A stretch of 64,000 nucleotides of DNA from Pontibacter roseus DSM 17521 (GCF_000373265.1 NZ_KB890768.1:174206-238205); one strand, 5' to 3'. Positions 1 through 9,155 are shown, counted from the stretch's first letter. Translations and numbers: made by a program. Notes: generated by a model not told the origin, from the sequence alone.

Positions 1-1510
1 CAGCGAAATCGTCCAGGGTCCAGCGGGCGGCATTCAGGTCAACGCCAGAGGTATAGACGAATGCCACATGCACAGCAGCACCTTTGTAAGCAGTGAGGTT
101 CACAATCGACTGCTTCCACACGTCAGAAGCGGCAGCCGGAAAATCGCCATTGAGTTCTGTCCAGGTGGCAGTGGCAGGTGCGCTGCTGCCATCGTAGTTA
201 GTCGATACCATCAGTTTCAGACCAGGACCTGTAAAGGCGGTACGGCTCCAGAAAGAAAGGGCGGCAATGTTGAAATCAGACAAATCCAGTGCAGGGGAAA
301 TCATCCAGTCTTCGTTGTCTTGGGCGCCGCCGGCATAGCCGTTAATTTGAACACCGTTGTTACGTGGGTTTTCAGCAGTCTCTCTTCCGAAAGTCGTACA
401 GCCCCATACCTGGTCGCCAGTTACGCTATAGGCTTTCCAGCCGCCTGGCAGTGTGGTAGAGCAGTTGTTAAAGTCCTGAGCAAATGGGCTAACTGCATTG
501 GCTGTCAGCTCAGTTACGACAGTAGCTATACCTTGGCCACTATGTGAAATCGAGCCAGACAAAGCGCCTGCTGTAGTTGGCGACACCTGCACAAACACAG
601 TAGGGTTGGCGGCCATCTCCTCAGCTGAGAAGGAAAGGCTGGTAGCGAAACCAGTTGTCTCCAGCTTTGAAACTTGGAAGCCTCCTGTGGCGGTCAACTG
701 CACGTTGCCCGTGATGTTGGCGCTTGTCAGGGTATAGGAAGAAACGTTGGCTTGGTTCAACACCACATCGCCAAAGGCAAGCGTAGCAGGAGCCAACACA
801 ATAGGGTTCTTGCTGTCGCTCAGGCTGGTCACCTCAATGTTGTCCACGGCAAAGCTCGGTCTGGAACCGCCGCCGCTGATTTGGCGTGAAGCCCAGCGTA
901 ACTGCACCACTTCCTGGTTTTCAGCCGCCTCTGGCAGGGTTACGGTAAAAGATTCTACCTTCTGAGGCTCTGTATTACCACTGGTAGCCCACTTCTCCGT
1001 GTTGTTCTGGTATCCTGTGCCTTCAATGTTGATGAAATCGCCGCTTGTTCCAACGCGGTACTGCAGCACGATCTCGTTGATACGGGTGTTGCTTCCGCCG
1101 TCATACGGGTTGCGCAGCGTCATCATATCAAAAGCCACATTGACAGCAGTCTTCTGCAAGGTAGTGATGGCAAAGGTTATGCTTAGGTCCACAGAACCGC
1201 TGTTCAGCAAACCTATCTTGCCATTGTAGTTGTGAATCGCACCATTGGTCGTGGTGGATGTGCTGCTAGCCAACATGGCTCTGTCGGCAGTAGCCGGAGT
1301 CGTTCTAAAGTTCGCTCCAGGACTAGTAGACAGCAACCAGCCTTGCCACCCGTCGGGGTATGCTGTAGAGGCATGCTCCAGGCTGGAGAAGTCCTGCGAG
1401 TAAGGCAGCGTTTGTGGCTGCGGATTGGTCTGCGCCAGTGCCTCGTTGCCGGCCATCAGGCCACAACAAACCAGCACAAAGGCAGACACCTTGTGTAAAT
1501 GTTTAAACAT
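1..1510 (-). CDS. Secreted adhesin-like protein with choice-of-anchor-J type domains (partial, C-terminus beyond left edge)
   Basis: The reading frame starts at the ATG at 1508-1510 and stays open to the left edge, so only the N-terminal 500 or so residues are visible. It opens with a signal peptide (MFKHLHKVSAFVLVCCGLMA, cleavage probably after EALA). Two Trp- and Gly-rich beta-sandwich segments follow. The second contains NNCSTTLPGGWKAYS and DNEDWMISPALDLSDF, typical of choice-of-anchor-J / cleaved-adhesin domains found in Bacteroidetes surface proteins and peptidases. A segment between them resembles an immunoglobulin-like repeat. Such proteins are usually type IX secretion substrates, but the C-terminal sorting domain that would show this lies outside the window. 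The substrate or ligand is unknown. Confidence 0.85.
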   Translation of the reverse strand, partial: MFKHLHKVSAFVLVCCGLMAGNEALAQTNPQPQTLPYSQDFSSLEHASTAYPDGWQGWLLSTSPGANFRTTPATADRAMLASSTSTTTNGAIHNYNGKIGLLNSGSVDLSITFAITTLQKTAVNVAFDMMTLRNPYDGGSNTRINEIVLQYRVGTSGDFINIEGTGYQNNTEKWATSGNTEPQKVESFTVTLPEAAENQEVVQLRWASRQISGGGSRPSFAVDNIEVTSLSDSKNPIVLAPATLAFGDVVLNQANVSSYTLTSANITGNVQLTATGGFQVSKLETTGFATSLSFSAEEMAANPTVFVQVSPTTAGALSGSISHSGQGIATVVTELTANAVSPFAQDFNNCSTTLPGGWKAYSVTGDQVWGCTTFGRETAENPRNNGVQINGYAGGAQDNEDWMISPALDLSDFNIAALSFWSRTAFTGPGLKLMVSTNYDGSSAPATATWTELNGDFPAAASDVWKQSIVNLTAYKGAAVHVAFVYTSGVDLNAARWTLDDFA

Positions 1511-1714
1511 AAGTATAAGGTAGATTTGAGATTGATTTTCCAGAGGAAGGTAAATGCAACGTATTGATGCACATTTGCTTGAGGCTACAGTAAGCGTAGA
1601 GTAAAACCATCATACAAATGTAACAATATGGTTTTAATCTAATGTTGCCGAATTATTAAAAATAAATAATTCTTAATATACCTGTGAATCATTCATAAAC
1701 GAACGGCCTCTGCG
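1511..1714. other. Intergenic, AT-rich
   Basis: This gap separates two minus-strand genes and becomes AT-rich over 1620-1680. It should hold the promoter of the secreted protein to its left. No exact TTG-N19-TAnnTTTG match was found. One TATACCT word lies at about 1677. Confidence 0.4.
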
Positions 1715-2881
1715 TCAGAGCTTGGCCAGGGCTTGCTCTATGTCCTTAATCAAATAGTCAGCATCCTCTAGACCGATGTAAAAGCGCACCAGGTTGAAGT
1801 TGAGCGAAGATTTGTAATTGCCGGAGTTGTAGGAAGCCGCCGCCGGGTATATCAGCGACTCGTGCCCGCCCCAGGAGGCCGCCATCAGGAAGTGCTGCAG
1901 GCTGTCACAGAAGCGGTCCACTTTGTGAAGATCGTCTGTTTTGAGGGCTATGCTGAACTGCCCGGTGTTGCTGCGCATCTGCCGCAGGGCCAGTTCATGC
2001 TGCGGGTGCGACGGCAGGAACGGGTACAGTATCCGCTCCACCTGAGGCTGCTGTTCCAGCCAAGCCACCACTTGGCGGGTGGTTGCCGCTATCCGCTCCA
2101 TACGCACAGGCAAAGTGCGCAGCCCGCGCAGCAGCAACCAGGCATCGTGCGGCGACAGCACCGCGCCCAGCGTCATGTATTCCCGCTCGAATATCTGGTT
2201 GATTACTTCCCGTTTGCCACAGATGACGCCACCCATGGCATCGGAATGGCCGCCAATATACTTGGTGCAGGAGTGCACCACCAGGTCAACACCCAGCTGG
2301 ATGGGATTTTGGTAGAGGGGCGTGGCAAAACTGTTGTCGATGATGGTACTGCAGTTGTTCTCACGGGCAAGCGCGGTGATGGCGGCAATATCTGTGAGCT
2401 CGAAAGTGAAGGAGTTGGGGCTTTCCAGGTATAGCAGGCGCGTGTTGGGCTTGATGGCATTGCGGTAGTTGTCCGGGTCAGTGCCGTCCACCATGGTCAC
2501 CTCTACTCCGAAGCGCGGCAGGAAGCGCTGCATAAGGGCGTTGGTCCAACTGTAGGGCTTCTTCACGCACACCACATGGTCACCCGCGTTCACCTGCGAG
2601 AGCACCGCCGCCGAAACCGCCGCTATACCGCTGCCAAAGGCGATGCCGTGTTCTGCTCCCTCCAGAGCGGCCATCTTTTTCTCCAGCATCGTGACGGTAG
2701 GATTGTTGCCTCGGGTATAGAAGTAGGCCTCCGACTCGTTCCGCAGCATCTTCCGCATGTCCTCTACGGTCTTGCAAGCAAAATTGCTCGTTTGCATAAT
2801 GGGCGGGGCCACGGCTTGGAAGTACAGTTCCCGGTCTTCGCCTAGCTCGTTCAGGATGTAGGATAGGTCCATATGTCGCAT
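1715..2881 (-). CDS. Trans-sulfuration family PLP-dependent enzyme (cystathionine gamma-synthase / gamma-lyase type)
   Basis: This 388-residue protein has the length and motifs of the Cys/Met metabolism PLP family. The Schiff-base lysine is K207 in SCTKYIGGHSD, the pyridine-binding Asp is D182 in IIDNSFATPLY, and YTRGNNPT (55-62) and GSGIAAVSA (83-91) are the usual cofactor-phosphate and substrate regions. Members interconvert cysteine, homocysteine and methionine through cystathionine, or eliminate the thiol group. The sequence alone does not separate synthase from lyase. The first ATG gives MRHMDLSY; the Met four codons in is an equally good start. The gene stands alone between differently oriented neighbours, so context gives no further clue. 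Confidence 0.88.
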   Translation of the reverse strand: MRHMDLSYILNELGEDRELYFQAVAPPIMQTSNFACKTVEDMRKMLRNESEAYFYTRGNNPTVTMLEKKMAALEGAEHGIAFGSGIAAVSAAVLSQVNAGDHVVCVKKPYSWTNALMQRFLPRFGVEVTMVDGTDPDNYRNAIKPNTRLLYLESPNSFTFELTDIAAITALARENNCSTIIDNSFATPLYQNPIQLGVDLVVHSCTKYIGGHSDAMGGVICGKREVINQIFEREYMTLGAVLSPHDAWLLLRGLRTLPVRMERIAATTRQVVAWLEQQPQVERILYPFLPSHPQHELALRQMRSNTGQFSIALKTDDLHKVDRFCDSLQHFLMAASWGGHESLIYPAAASYNSGNYKSSLNFNLVRFYIGLEDADYLIKDIEQALAKL

Positions 2882-3137
2882 TGGTTTACGTACGCTTTTT
2901 CACTCTCTTTCCCTGATACGTGTAGTCGCGTCAGAGTGGCAAAACCCCGCAGCTATACCTTGCCTTTAAACCCGCAGCATGTGTTATGAATCAGGATTTT
3001 TTAGGATGATTCAAAATACTTTTTCAATCTCAAAGTTAATTTATAACGCATTGATTTGCAGCATGTTAAATGTATTAAAAAACTTAAAAAAGATGCTGTT
3101 TTTGCAACTGTTGCGGCTCCTGAGATGTTTTAAAAAC

Positions 3138-4166
3138 ATGAAAGAGAGAGAAGAAGAAAATATCATATCGTTGTATCCGGAGGAGCAGAAACAGCTGGAC
3201 AAAGAGTGGCATAAGTCCATTCCGGCGCAGGTGTTTCTCAACTACTTCTTTGCGATAAACTACCATTTGAACCACTACGAAGGAATGGGTCTGCACCAGT
3301 TGGCCTACTTCAGGGAAGTGCCCGATGAGTTGGGTGAGCAGGATGTGGAGGCGGTGAAGCGGCTGCTGCTCAACAGCTGGAGCACGGAGTATGCGCTTCG
3401 TGCCACTGCCGAACTGGGTGATGACAGCTACATACGCAATGCCCTCCATTGGACCTTCCCACAGGCTTACTATGCCGTGTTTGCCAGTCTGCAGGCTTTC
3501 CTGCACACCCGGCAGGTGAAGACGAACAGTGAGGCCTTGGTGATGCGGGAGGCCGGCAGGCTGGTTGTGAAGAACGCCTACCCGCAGGCTATGAGTTTTT
3601 ATGCGTCTGGCCACTACGACGATTTCAATGTGAACCGTCTGCCGCTGGCGCACTACAAGCCAGGGCTGCAGATTGCCAACAAAGAACTGGAGGCCCAGGC
3701 CCAGATTGGTCAGTTCCTGCGCACGACGCGCCGGATGAAGGCGAAGGCTGTGCGTCAGCAAGTGCAGGCCAACCCAGCTACTGCCATCCGTAGCAGCCGC
3801 AATGGTGAGATTCTACAGAAGTTCGGCCCACAGCACTGGCAGCAGCTGACCTGGCGCATTGGCTATACCACATTGTTTGATTTGCTGGCCAGGCTGCGCA
3901 TCTCCAACTCGCACCGCGAGATTGAGCGTTTCGTGCAGGCTGACATTGATTTTAAGCTATTCCACCAGTCGCTCCTCGAGATTGTGAGCTACCTGAATGG
4001 CATCCATGAATGTTATGTGGCACAGGCCATGGGGCTGCAGCGTTACGATGAGTTCGTGGAGCAACTACCTGCCTACCTGCAAGGCTCATTTGTAGAGGCC
4101 AGGCTGCAGGACAAGGTGAAGCCACTGCTCCACGACGGCGACAACAGGATGCGTACCGCTGCTTAA
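3138..4166 (+). CDS. Uncharacterised protein, possible HEPN-like helical domain
   Basis: I do not recognise this protein. The frame is open from 2979, but the first 53 codons are AT-rich, hydrophobic and lysine-rich and probably belong to the leader, so I prefer the ATG at 3138 (MKEREEENIISLYPEE), giving 342 residues. The protein is soluble and mostly helical. The stretch WTFPQAYYAVFASLQAFL near residues 104-121, followed by a conserved-looking EAxxxREAGRLV, weakly resembles HEPN-type helical bundles, but no Rx4-6H catalytic motif is evident. A hairpin terminator at 4196-4223 follows. There is no operon partner. Function unknown. Confidence 0.7.
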   Translation: MKEREEENIISLYPEEQKQLDKEWHKSIPAQVFLNYFFAINYHLNHYEGMGLHQLAYFREVPDELGEQDVEAVKRLLLNSWSTEYALRATAELGDDSYIRNALHWTFPQAYYAVFASLQAFLHTRQVKTNSEALVMREAGRLVVKNAYPQAMSFYASGHYDDFNVNRLPLAHYKPGLQIANKELEAQAQIGQFLRTTRRMKAKAVRQQVQANPATAIRSSRNGEILQKFGPQHWQQLTWRIGYTTLFDLLARLRISNSHREIERFVQADIDFKLFHQSLLEIVSYLNGIHECYVAQAMGLQRYDEFVEQLPAYLQGSFVEARLQDKVKPLLHDGDNRMRTAA

Positions 4167-4195
4167 TCGTAAAAATATCTACTTCATATATCGGT

Positions 4196-4223
4196 GCCCC
4201 TGCAGTGCATAGCCTGCAGGGGC
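4196..4223 (+). terminator. Intrinsic terminator after the 3138-4166 gene
   Basis: GCCCCTGCAG pairs with CTGCAGGGGC across an eight-base loop and is followed by CTTTTGC. It lies 30 bases after the stop codon. Confidence 0.75.
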
Positions 4224-4287
4224 CTTTTGCTTTCAGACTCATCCATGCTTGCTTGGTTTGTGGCTGCGTAGCTGCTGTTACTGTATG

Positions 4288-4578
4288 TGCTCGCTGCGTT
4301 GTTGCATAGCCTCGCATGTGCGGCGGGCTCTCACTTTTTCCTTGATGAGATTGAGGGCCCCTTCCCCCAAAGCAAGCAAAAGAATCAAGACCCCCCACTC
4401 GCTGACCGCTCGGACAGTGGAGCGTCAAGTGATGCCTACTTGGCCAGTGCCGCTGCTCCGTGGCAAAGCTTGTAAGTTAGTTTGCTAAACCTGCCGGTGT
4501 TCTGTACCACAGCGACTATACCTGAGAGAAGCTATAGCCGAAACTCCCCTTCGAAGGGGGCAGGGGGATGTCAATCGT
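4288..4578 (+). repeat. Interspersed repeat, copy A
   Basis: This non-coding segment shares an ordered series of blocks with the reverse complement of 20024-20520. The blocks are a TGCTCGCTG..GTTGTTG..ATAGC start, then GCGGGC..ACTTT-TCCTTGATGAG, AAGCAAAAGAATCAAGA, ACTCGCTGA-CGCTCG, TTGTAAGT and GCTAAACCTGCC. The last block is an identical 33-base stretch (4546-4578 here) built on the palindrome CCCCTTCGAAGGGG. The copies differ by substitutions and indels, so they are old. No coding capacity or terminal transposase signature was seen. Confidence 0.8.
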
Positions 4579-4977
4579 GCACGGGCAACCGGCACTGTAC
4601 GGTTCCCCCCTTGTCCAAAGAGGGGAGCCTGCTGTTGCTGCTGGTGAAGTATAGGCGCTGTAGCTGATGCCACTCAAGGTCAAAGGGCGAAGCTAGTGGA
4701 AACTCACTAAGAACGAAGCACCCGCGGCTTGAAGGCTCGAACAGCAGCAACGCTGCTGTAGGTATAAGGGCACCGGAACGGCAGTAGCTATGCAAAAAGA
4801 CAAAACAGGGTATGGCAACTAGAAAGAGCTACACCAGCAGTAACCCATAGAGTCCACCTTCACCAAACACAATTCTCTCATCCTCCTGAACATTCACCGA
4901 TTATATGTTTAAAAGCTGCTGTTTATTTAGCAATTTTACGGTTTATTCATAACGGACACATTTAGTACATATAGCGC

Positions 4978-6504
4978 ATGCAACTGAGCGAACAGGAACT
5001 ACGCAGACGCCACGAGCGAGAAGAGCTGGAGAAAATGGGCATCAACCCGTATCCATCTGAGACTTTTGAGGTTACTGCCACGGCCAAAGAGATAAAGGAG
5101 AATTTCGATAAGGACAAGAACAACTTCCAGGAAGTGACCCTGGCAGGCCGCCTGATGAGCCGCCGTGTGATGGGCAAGGCCTCGTTTGCCGAACTCATGG
5201 ATAGCACCGGCCGCATCCAGATTTACGTGTCGCGCGACGACATCGCACCGGGTGAGAACAAGGACATGTACAACACCGTGTTCAAGAAGATGCTCGACAT
5301 CGGTGACTTCATCGGCATCAAGGGCTATGCTTTCGTGACACAGGTAGGTGAGATATCCGTGCACGTGACCGAGCTGAAAATCCTAACCAAATCGCTCAAG
5401 CCGCTGCCGATTGTGAAGCGTGAGGTAGATGAGAACGGTGTGGAGCACGTATACGATGCCTTCAGTGACCCAGAACTGCGCTACCGCCAGCGTTACGTGG
5501 ACCTGATTGTGAACCCGCATGTGCGCGAGACGTTTCGTAAGCGTACGCAACTGGTAAATTCCATGCGCCAGTACCTGACGGAGAAAGGTTACCTGGAAGT
5601 GGAGACGCCTATCCTGCAGCCACTTTACGGCGGTGCTGCGGCGCGTCCGTTCAAGACGCACCACAACACGCTGGACATGACGCTATACCTGCGCATTGCC
5701 AACGAGCTATACCTGAAGCGTCTCATTGTAGGCGGTTTTGACGGGGTGTTTGAGTTTGCCAAGGACTTCCGTAACGAAGGCATGAGCCGCTTCCACAACC
5801 CGGAGTTCACCCAGGTGGAGCTATACGTAGCCTACAAAGACTACAACTGGATGATGGACCTGGTAGAAGAGATGGTGGAGAAAGTAGCCATGGACCTGCA
5901 CGGTACGACCGAGGTGAAAGTCGGAGAGAACATCATCAATTTCCAGCGCCCTTGGAAACGCTTCACCATGTTTGAGGCCATCGAACACTTCACCAAGATT
6001 GACATTTCGGAGATGGAAGAGCCGGAGCTGCGCCAGACTGCGGAGAAGCTGGGTATAAAAGTGGACCCGAAACTGGGCAAAGGCAAAATCATCGATGAGA
6101 TATTTGGGGAGACCTGCGAGCCATACCTGATTCAGCCGACGTTTATCACCGATTACCCGGTAGAAATGAGCCCGCTGGCCAAGAAGCACCGCAGCAAGCC
6201 GGGGCTGGTAGAGCGCTTTGAGGCCATCTGCAACGGCAAGGAAATCTGCAACGCTTTTTCGGAGCTTAACGACCCAATTGACCAGCGCGCCCGCTTCGAG
6301 GAGCAGCTGGAACTGGGCAAGCGCGGCGACGTGGAAGCCATGGTACTGGACGAGGACTTCCTGCGCGCCCTAGAGTACGGCATGCCACCTACGGCCGGCC
6401 TAGGCATCGGCATCGACCGCCTGAGCATGATTATGACCAACTCGCACTCCATTCAGGATGTGCTGTTCTTCCCGCAGATGAAGCCGGAAAAGAAAGACGA
6501 GTAG
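4978..6504 (+). CDS. lysS: Lysyl-tRNA synthetase, class II
   Basis: This cytoplasmic enzyme charges tRNA-Lys with lysine using ATP. The 508-residue protein has the family's normal length: an N-terminal OB-fold anticodon-binding domain (about 55-145, with [17 protein letters not shown]) and a class II catalytic core. Motif 2 is [18 protein letters not shown] and motif 3 is [12 protein letters not shown] near the C-terminus. [13 protein letters not shown] marks the lysine site. The ATG at 4978 fits the homologous N-terminus [13 protein letters not shown]. The gene is monocistronic: an AT-rich leader precedes it and a long terminator hairpin follows. Two CTATACCTG words sit inside the gene as Leu-Tyr-Leu codons and one lies just after the stop. 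Confidence 0.97.
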   Translation: MQLSEQELRRRHEREELEKMGINPYPSETFEVTATAKEIKENFDKDKNNFQEVTLAGRLMSRRVMGKASFAELMDSTGRIQIYVSRDDIAPGENKDMYNTVFKKMLDIGDFIGIKGYAFVTQVGEISVHVTELKILTKSLKPLPIVKREVDENGVEHVYDAFSDPELRYRQRYVDLIVNPHVRETFRKRTQLVNSMRQYLTEKGYLEVETPILQPLYGGAAARPFKTHHNTLDMTLYLRIANELYLKRLIVGGFDGVFEFAKDFRNEGMSRFHNPEFTQVELYVAYKDYNWMMDLVEEMVEKVAMDLHGTTEVKVGENIINFQRPWKRFTMFEAIEHFTKIDISEMEEPELRQTAEKLGIKVDPKLGKGKIIDEIFGETCEPYLIQPTFITDYPVEMSPLAKKHRSKPGLVERFEAICNGKEICNAFSELNDPIDQRARFEEQLELGKRGDVEAMVLDEDFLRALEYGMPPTAGLGIGIDRLSMIMTNSHSIQDVLFFPQMKPEKKDE

Positions 6505-6523
6505 CACCAAAGCTATACCTCAT

Positions 6524-6566
6524 AAACCAGAAGGGCCCGCTACACTGTAGCGGGCCCTTCTGGTTT
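6524..6566. terminator. Long perfect hairpin, bidirectional terminator
   Basis: A perfect 21-bp inverted repeat (AAACCAGAAGGGCCCGCTACA and its complement) has a single-base loop. It lies between the convergent lysS and YtxH-like genes and can end transcripts from both sides. It is preceded by CTATACCT at about 6513. Confidence 0.85.
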
Positions 6567-6588
6567 ACAGATTTTCTGAATACTACTT

Positions 6589-6990
6589 TTAGAATTCGCT
6601 TCCGTCCGTCATGTTGTCCATTCGGCCGCGGGTGTTTCTACCCTGCTGGCTGGAACCCATTCTTTTCTTGTTGCTGCCTAAAGCCTCGGTGATGCCGCGG
6701 CCTACCCACGATGCTGAGTCTGCCACTCTTCTGCGGGTGGTAGTTCCCTTATCAGGAGCCATCAGTATACCTGCCAGCACACCTACACCAGCTCCGGCCA
6801 ACAGACCCATGGCTACACTGGCAGTAGAGCCAGACATGCGCATAGGCGAAGATCCCATGAGTTTGTCCTTCATCTTTCTCACAGAAGAGTTGGTACTGCT
6901 GCTACTGCTACTGTAGGAAGAGGCTCCTCTAGTGTTGCTGTATGTCCCCTTTGACTCTCCCATGCTTCTATAATCCAATTTCGTTCTCAT
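6589..6990 (-). CDS. YtxH domain protein (Ser-rich N-terminus)
   Basis: This 133-residue protein has the short YtxH hydrophobic segment, VAMGLLAGAGVGVLAGILMAPDKGTTTRRR (split here by the Gly zipper; residues about 59-88), in which the Gly-rich membrane helix ends in the diagnostic APxxG(x)xxR. The first 55 residues are Ser-rich and disordered, and the tail is basic (NKKRMGSSQQGRNTRGRM). YtxH proteins are small general-stress or envelope-associated proteins of unknown biochemistry. This is the last of three such genes in a row on the minus strand, each with its own spacing. It may be transcribed separately. Confidence 0.75.
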   Translation of the reverse strand: MRTKLDYRSMGESKGTYSNTRGASSYSSSSSSTNSSVRKMKDKLMGSSPMRMSGSTASVAMGLLAGAGVGVLAGILMAPDKGTTTRRRVADSASWVGRGITEALGSNKKRMGSSQQGRNTRGRMDNMTDGSEF

Positions 6991-7103
6991 AGTGTATGTG
7001 CTTTATGTTAAAAAATAAATCCGCGTGAATAGCTATAAAATAATAACGCGAGGACTCGGCTAAGGTTAGCACCAAATGCCCAAACCTGACCTTCGGAAAA
7101 AAG

Positions 7104-7135
7104 AAGGAGCCTGCTCGTAAACGAGCAGGCTCCTT
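7104..7135 (-). terminator. Terminator after the 7242-7706 gene
   Basis: AAGGAGCCTGCTCGT pairs perfectly with ACGAGCAGGCTCCTT across a two-base loop. The A-run on the plus-strand left side gives a U-run for minus-strand transcripts. Confidence 0.8.
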
Positions 7136-7241
7136 GGCTTACAACAAGTTGCTATCGCCTCACAAAGCGGAGGAAGCCTCTACTTTCGGCGGCAGCCTTG
7201 TCAATTAAATGTTAGTGTAGGTCAGCTTATGGGCCTGGAAA

Positions 7242-7706
7242 CTAGGCGTTTCTGCCTGAAGTTGAACCACCAGCGCCACCCGAAGCACCGCCAGTATTTC
7301 CGCCGCCTGAAGTTGAGCCACCACCACTAGTAGAACCACCACCGGTAGAGCCACCGCTAGTAGAACCGCCACCAGCAGAGCCAGTACCTGAAGTACCACC
7401 GCCACCAGAAGTGCTGCCACCCGAGGTGCCACCGCCTGTGTTGCTTCCACCACCGGTATTGCCAGCAGAAGAGCCGCCGCCAGCAGCGCCACCCATTTTG
7501 TTCATGGCTTCGCTGCTCATGTTCTTGATTTCGTCAAGGCCTGACTGAAGATTCTTCTCCAGGTCTTTGCTTAGCTTGTTAGCCCATTTCTTGATACCTG
7601 TTCTAGTTTGTTCGCCTGTGTCAGGAGCCATCAATAAGCCAGCGATAACGCCTGCGCTGGCACCTGCCAGAAGGGCGAGCATTACCTTTCCGCTATTATC
7701 TTTCAT
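7242..7706 (-). CDS. YtxH domain protein with Gly/Ser/Thr repeat tail
   Basis: The first 27 or so residues, MKDNSGKVMLALLAGASAGV and the following IAGLLMAPDTGEQTR, form the YtxH membrane segment. A charged helix follows (KKWANKLSKDLEKNLQSGLDEIKN, residues about 39-62), amphipathic as in apolipoprotein-like stress proteins. From residue 72 to the end (154) the chain is almost entirely Gly, Ser and Thr, in irregular GGGSTSGG-type units with a matching repetitive DNA tract at 7260-7480. The tail is probably disordered and may vary in length between strains. The gene is the middle member of the three-gene YtxH cluster and has its own downstream terminator. Confidence 0.8.
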   Translation of the reverse strand: MKDNSGKVMLALLAGASAGVIAGLLMAPDTGEQTRTGIKKWANKLSKDLEKNLQSGLDEIKNMSSEAMNKMGGAAGGGSSAGNTGGGSNTGGGTSGGSTSGGGGTSGTGSAGGGSTSGGSTGGGSTSGGGSTSGGGNTGGASGGAGGSTSGRNA

Positions 7707-7829
7707 AGTTCTTTTGTTTATAAATTATCTGATTGTTTTATCCTCTAAAACGGTTGTTGTCCTAATAACGGTTAGAGGCAGCATTAAGTTATAACTATAC
7801 TATAGATTTCTATTATATGAGAATATAAA

Positions 7830-7856
7830 AAGCCCAGCAAGTCGTCTTACTAGGCT
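7830..7856 (-). terminator. Probable terminator after the YtxH-CsbD gene
   Basis: AAAGCCCAG and CTAGGCTTT can pair with one mismatch, about 25 bases beyond the stop codon of the 7879-8280 gene. An A-rich plus-strand flank supplies U residues on the minus strand. It is weaker than the other hairpins in the window. Confidence 0.45.
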
Positions 7857-7878
7857 TTCTCTGGTAGCATAGTCAATA

Positions 7879-8280
7879 CTATAGCTCCGAAATCATACGT
7901 ACGATGTCGTTTTTGGTCTTGCCCAGCTTGCGCTGCAGGCGGCCCAGAAGTTCGTCTTCCTGGCCTTCCACGTACATCAAATCGTCGTCTGTCAGGTCAC
8001 CGTAGTTCTGCTTGAGCTGTCCTTTCACGTCGTCCCAGGAGCCGCGCATGGTCAGGCTGCTGCCTGCGCCTGTCACTTTCTCTCTTTCAAGTTTGTCCAT
8101 GAAGCTCTTCACGGTTCCCTGTATGTCGTCGCCTACTTTGTAGAGGGTTCTTCTAAGGCTGTCGCGGGTGGCAGTGCCGTTACCCGGAGCCAGTAGCACA
8201 CCTGCAATAACACCGGCACCAATGCCGGCTAATGTGGCTAATAAGATTTTTCCTTTGTCGTCGTTCATGTTATCTAACAT
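7879..8280 (-). CDS. YtxH-CsbD fusion stress protein
   Basis: This 133-residue protein joins two small stress-protein modules. Residues 5-45 are YtxH-like (GKILLATLAGIGAGVIAGVL then LAPGNGTATR). From about residue 78 the sequence GSWDDVKGQLKQNYGDLTDD and the following YVEGQEDELLGRLQRKLGKT match the CsbD pattern W-x-K-G-x(n)-L-T-D-D-D-L-x-x-x-x-G-x-x-D-x-L-x-G. CsbD proteins in other bacteria are induced by general stress, but their activity is unknown. The start may be the first Met or the one at 8268 (MNDDKGK). It is the first gene of the YtxH cluster, so the whole locus is probably a stress or envelope module. Confidence 0.8.
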   Translation of the reverse strand: MLDNMNDDKGKILLATLAGIGAGVIAGVLLAPGNGTATRDSLRRTLYKVGDDIQGTVKSFMDKLEREKVTGAGSSLTMRGSWDDVKGQLKQNYGDLTDDDLMYVEGQEDELLGRLQRKLGKTKNDIVRMISEL

Positions 8281-8512
8281 TTTGCAATTGTTTAGTTTTG
8301 ATGAAGGTATAGCGCCTTTGCGAAGACCACGGCTATTCTGAAAAATGCCTTGGTATCAAAATTTAGCTAATTTTACATTCCAACCTACATACGACTAGTG
8401 GGACAGTTGGTTGGCAATCTGTATCGCACTGTTGCTTAGCGTTCGCGGATGGACCTACCGCACTTGAGGGAAACCAACACGTATAACCACATACTTTATA
8501 CTTTTACACACT

Positions 8513-8749
8513 ATGAAAAAACCAGCCATTGCCACTGCCCTTCTGGTAGTTATGGGATTTTACTCCTGCAAAAATGCGGAAGTGGAGACGCCCTGCATTG
8601 ACCAAGCCAAAATCAACCCGGACCAGATGTGCACCATGCAGTACGACCCGGTGTGCGGCTGCGACAACAAAACCTACGGCAACGCCTGCGAGGCGAACCG
8701 CGCCGGCGTGACCGCCTATACCCAGGGAGCCTGTCCCGACAAGCAGTGA
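8513..8749 (+). CDS. Kazal-type protease inhibitor lipoprotein
   Basis: This 78-residue protein is a lipoprotein: the signal peptide ends in the lipobox GFYSC, giving lipidated Cys19. The mature part is a single Kazal domain with six cysteines, including the characteristic [18 protein letters not shown]. Kazal domains block serine proteases by presenting a reactive loop. Here it is probably anchored in the envelope and could protect surface proteins. The cupin gene follows 34 bases later in the same direction, with a CTATACCT word in the gap. The target protease is unknown. Confidence 0.88.
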   Translation: MKKPAIATALLVVMGFYSCKNAEVETPCIDQAKINPDQMCTMQYDPVCGCDNKTYGNACEANRAGVTAYTQGACPDKQ

Positions 8750-8783
8750 GGCACCATCAGCTATACCTTATATTAAGCAAACT

Positions 8784-9155
8784 ATGACTGAGAAAAGATA
8801 CCTGAAGCAGACAAAGCCTTTCCGGGTACCCACCACCGACGGAAAGCTGATTGAAGAGCACTTTGGGCTTGCCTCCACCCGTACAAACGCCTTCAGCGTA
8901 GCGCATATGGTGGCCCCGCCGCATTGGAGTGAGCCCCTTCAGACACCGGAGTTCGATGAGATAACCATCGTGCTTCGGGGCCGCAAGATGATAGAGATTG
9001 ATGGCGAAGAAGTGGTGGTGGAAGCCGGGGAGTCGATACTGATTAAAGCTGGGGCTCGCATACGCTACTCCAATCCCTACGCCGAAGAGACGGAGTACTG
9101 GTCCGTGTGCGTGCCAGCCTTTGACATCAACTCGGTGCACCGGGAGGAGGAGTAA
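8784..9155 (+). CDS. Cupin-domain protein
   Basis: This 123-residue single-domain cupin has the second-motif pattern G-x(5)-P-x-G replaced by GESILIKAGARIRYSNP. The first motif is around HWSEPLQTPEFDEITIVLRG, where the usual HxH...E...H metal set is incomplete: His and Glu residues are present but not in a canonical array. Cupins of this size are often sugar isomerases, ethanolamine-utilisation-like proteins or small-molecule sensors; I cannot choose among these. It is probably co-transcribed with the Kazal lipoprotein, and the transcript ends at the hairpin 9183-9214. Confidence 0.7.
   Translation: MTEKRYLKQTKPFRVPTTDGKLIEEHFGLASTRTNAFSVAHMVAPPHWSEPLQTPEFDEITIVLRGRKMIEIDGEEVVVEAGESILIKAGARIRYSNPYAEETEYWSVCVPAFDINSVHREEE

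Larger units (their letters stand above)
4167..4977. other. 811-bp gene-free region holding a diverged interspersed repeat
   Basis: No open frame here looks like a real protein: those present are short, Ser/Arg/Cys-rich and overlap each other on both strands. The region is filled by repeat copy A (4288-4578). It then runs through low-information sequence to an AT-rich leader for lysS at 4880-4977. Two TATACCT/AGGTATA words occur, at about 4513 and 4755. Confidence 0.7.

Noticed and set aside
68..1498. Several open frames on the plus strand at the left edge
   Set aside because: They lie antisense to the continuous, signal-peptide-bearing minus-strand frame. Their compositions are Arg/Ser/Gly-rich and lack domains.
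4249..4795. Short Ser/Arg/Cys-rich open frames in the 4.2-5 kb gap
   Set aside because: They overlap each other on both strands within a repeat that has a non-coding counterpart at 20 kb.
7260..7480. Microsatellite or VNTR in the Gly/Ser/Thr tail
   Set aside because: The DNA units are irregular and not tandem at fixed length. It is best described as a low-complexity coding tract.
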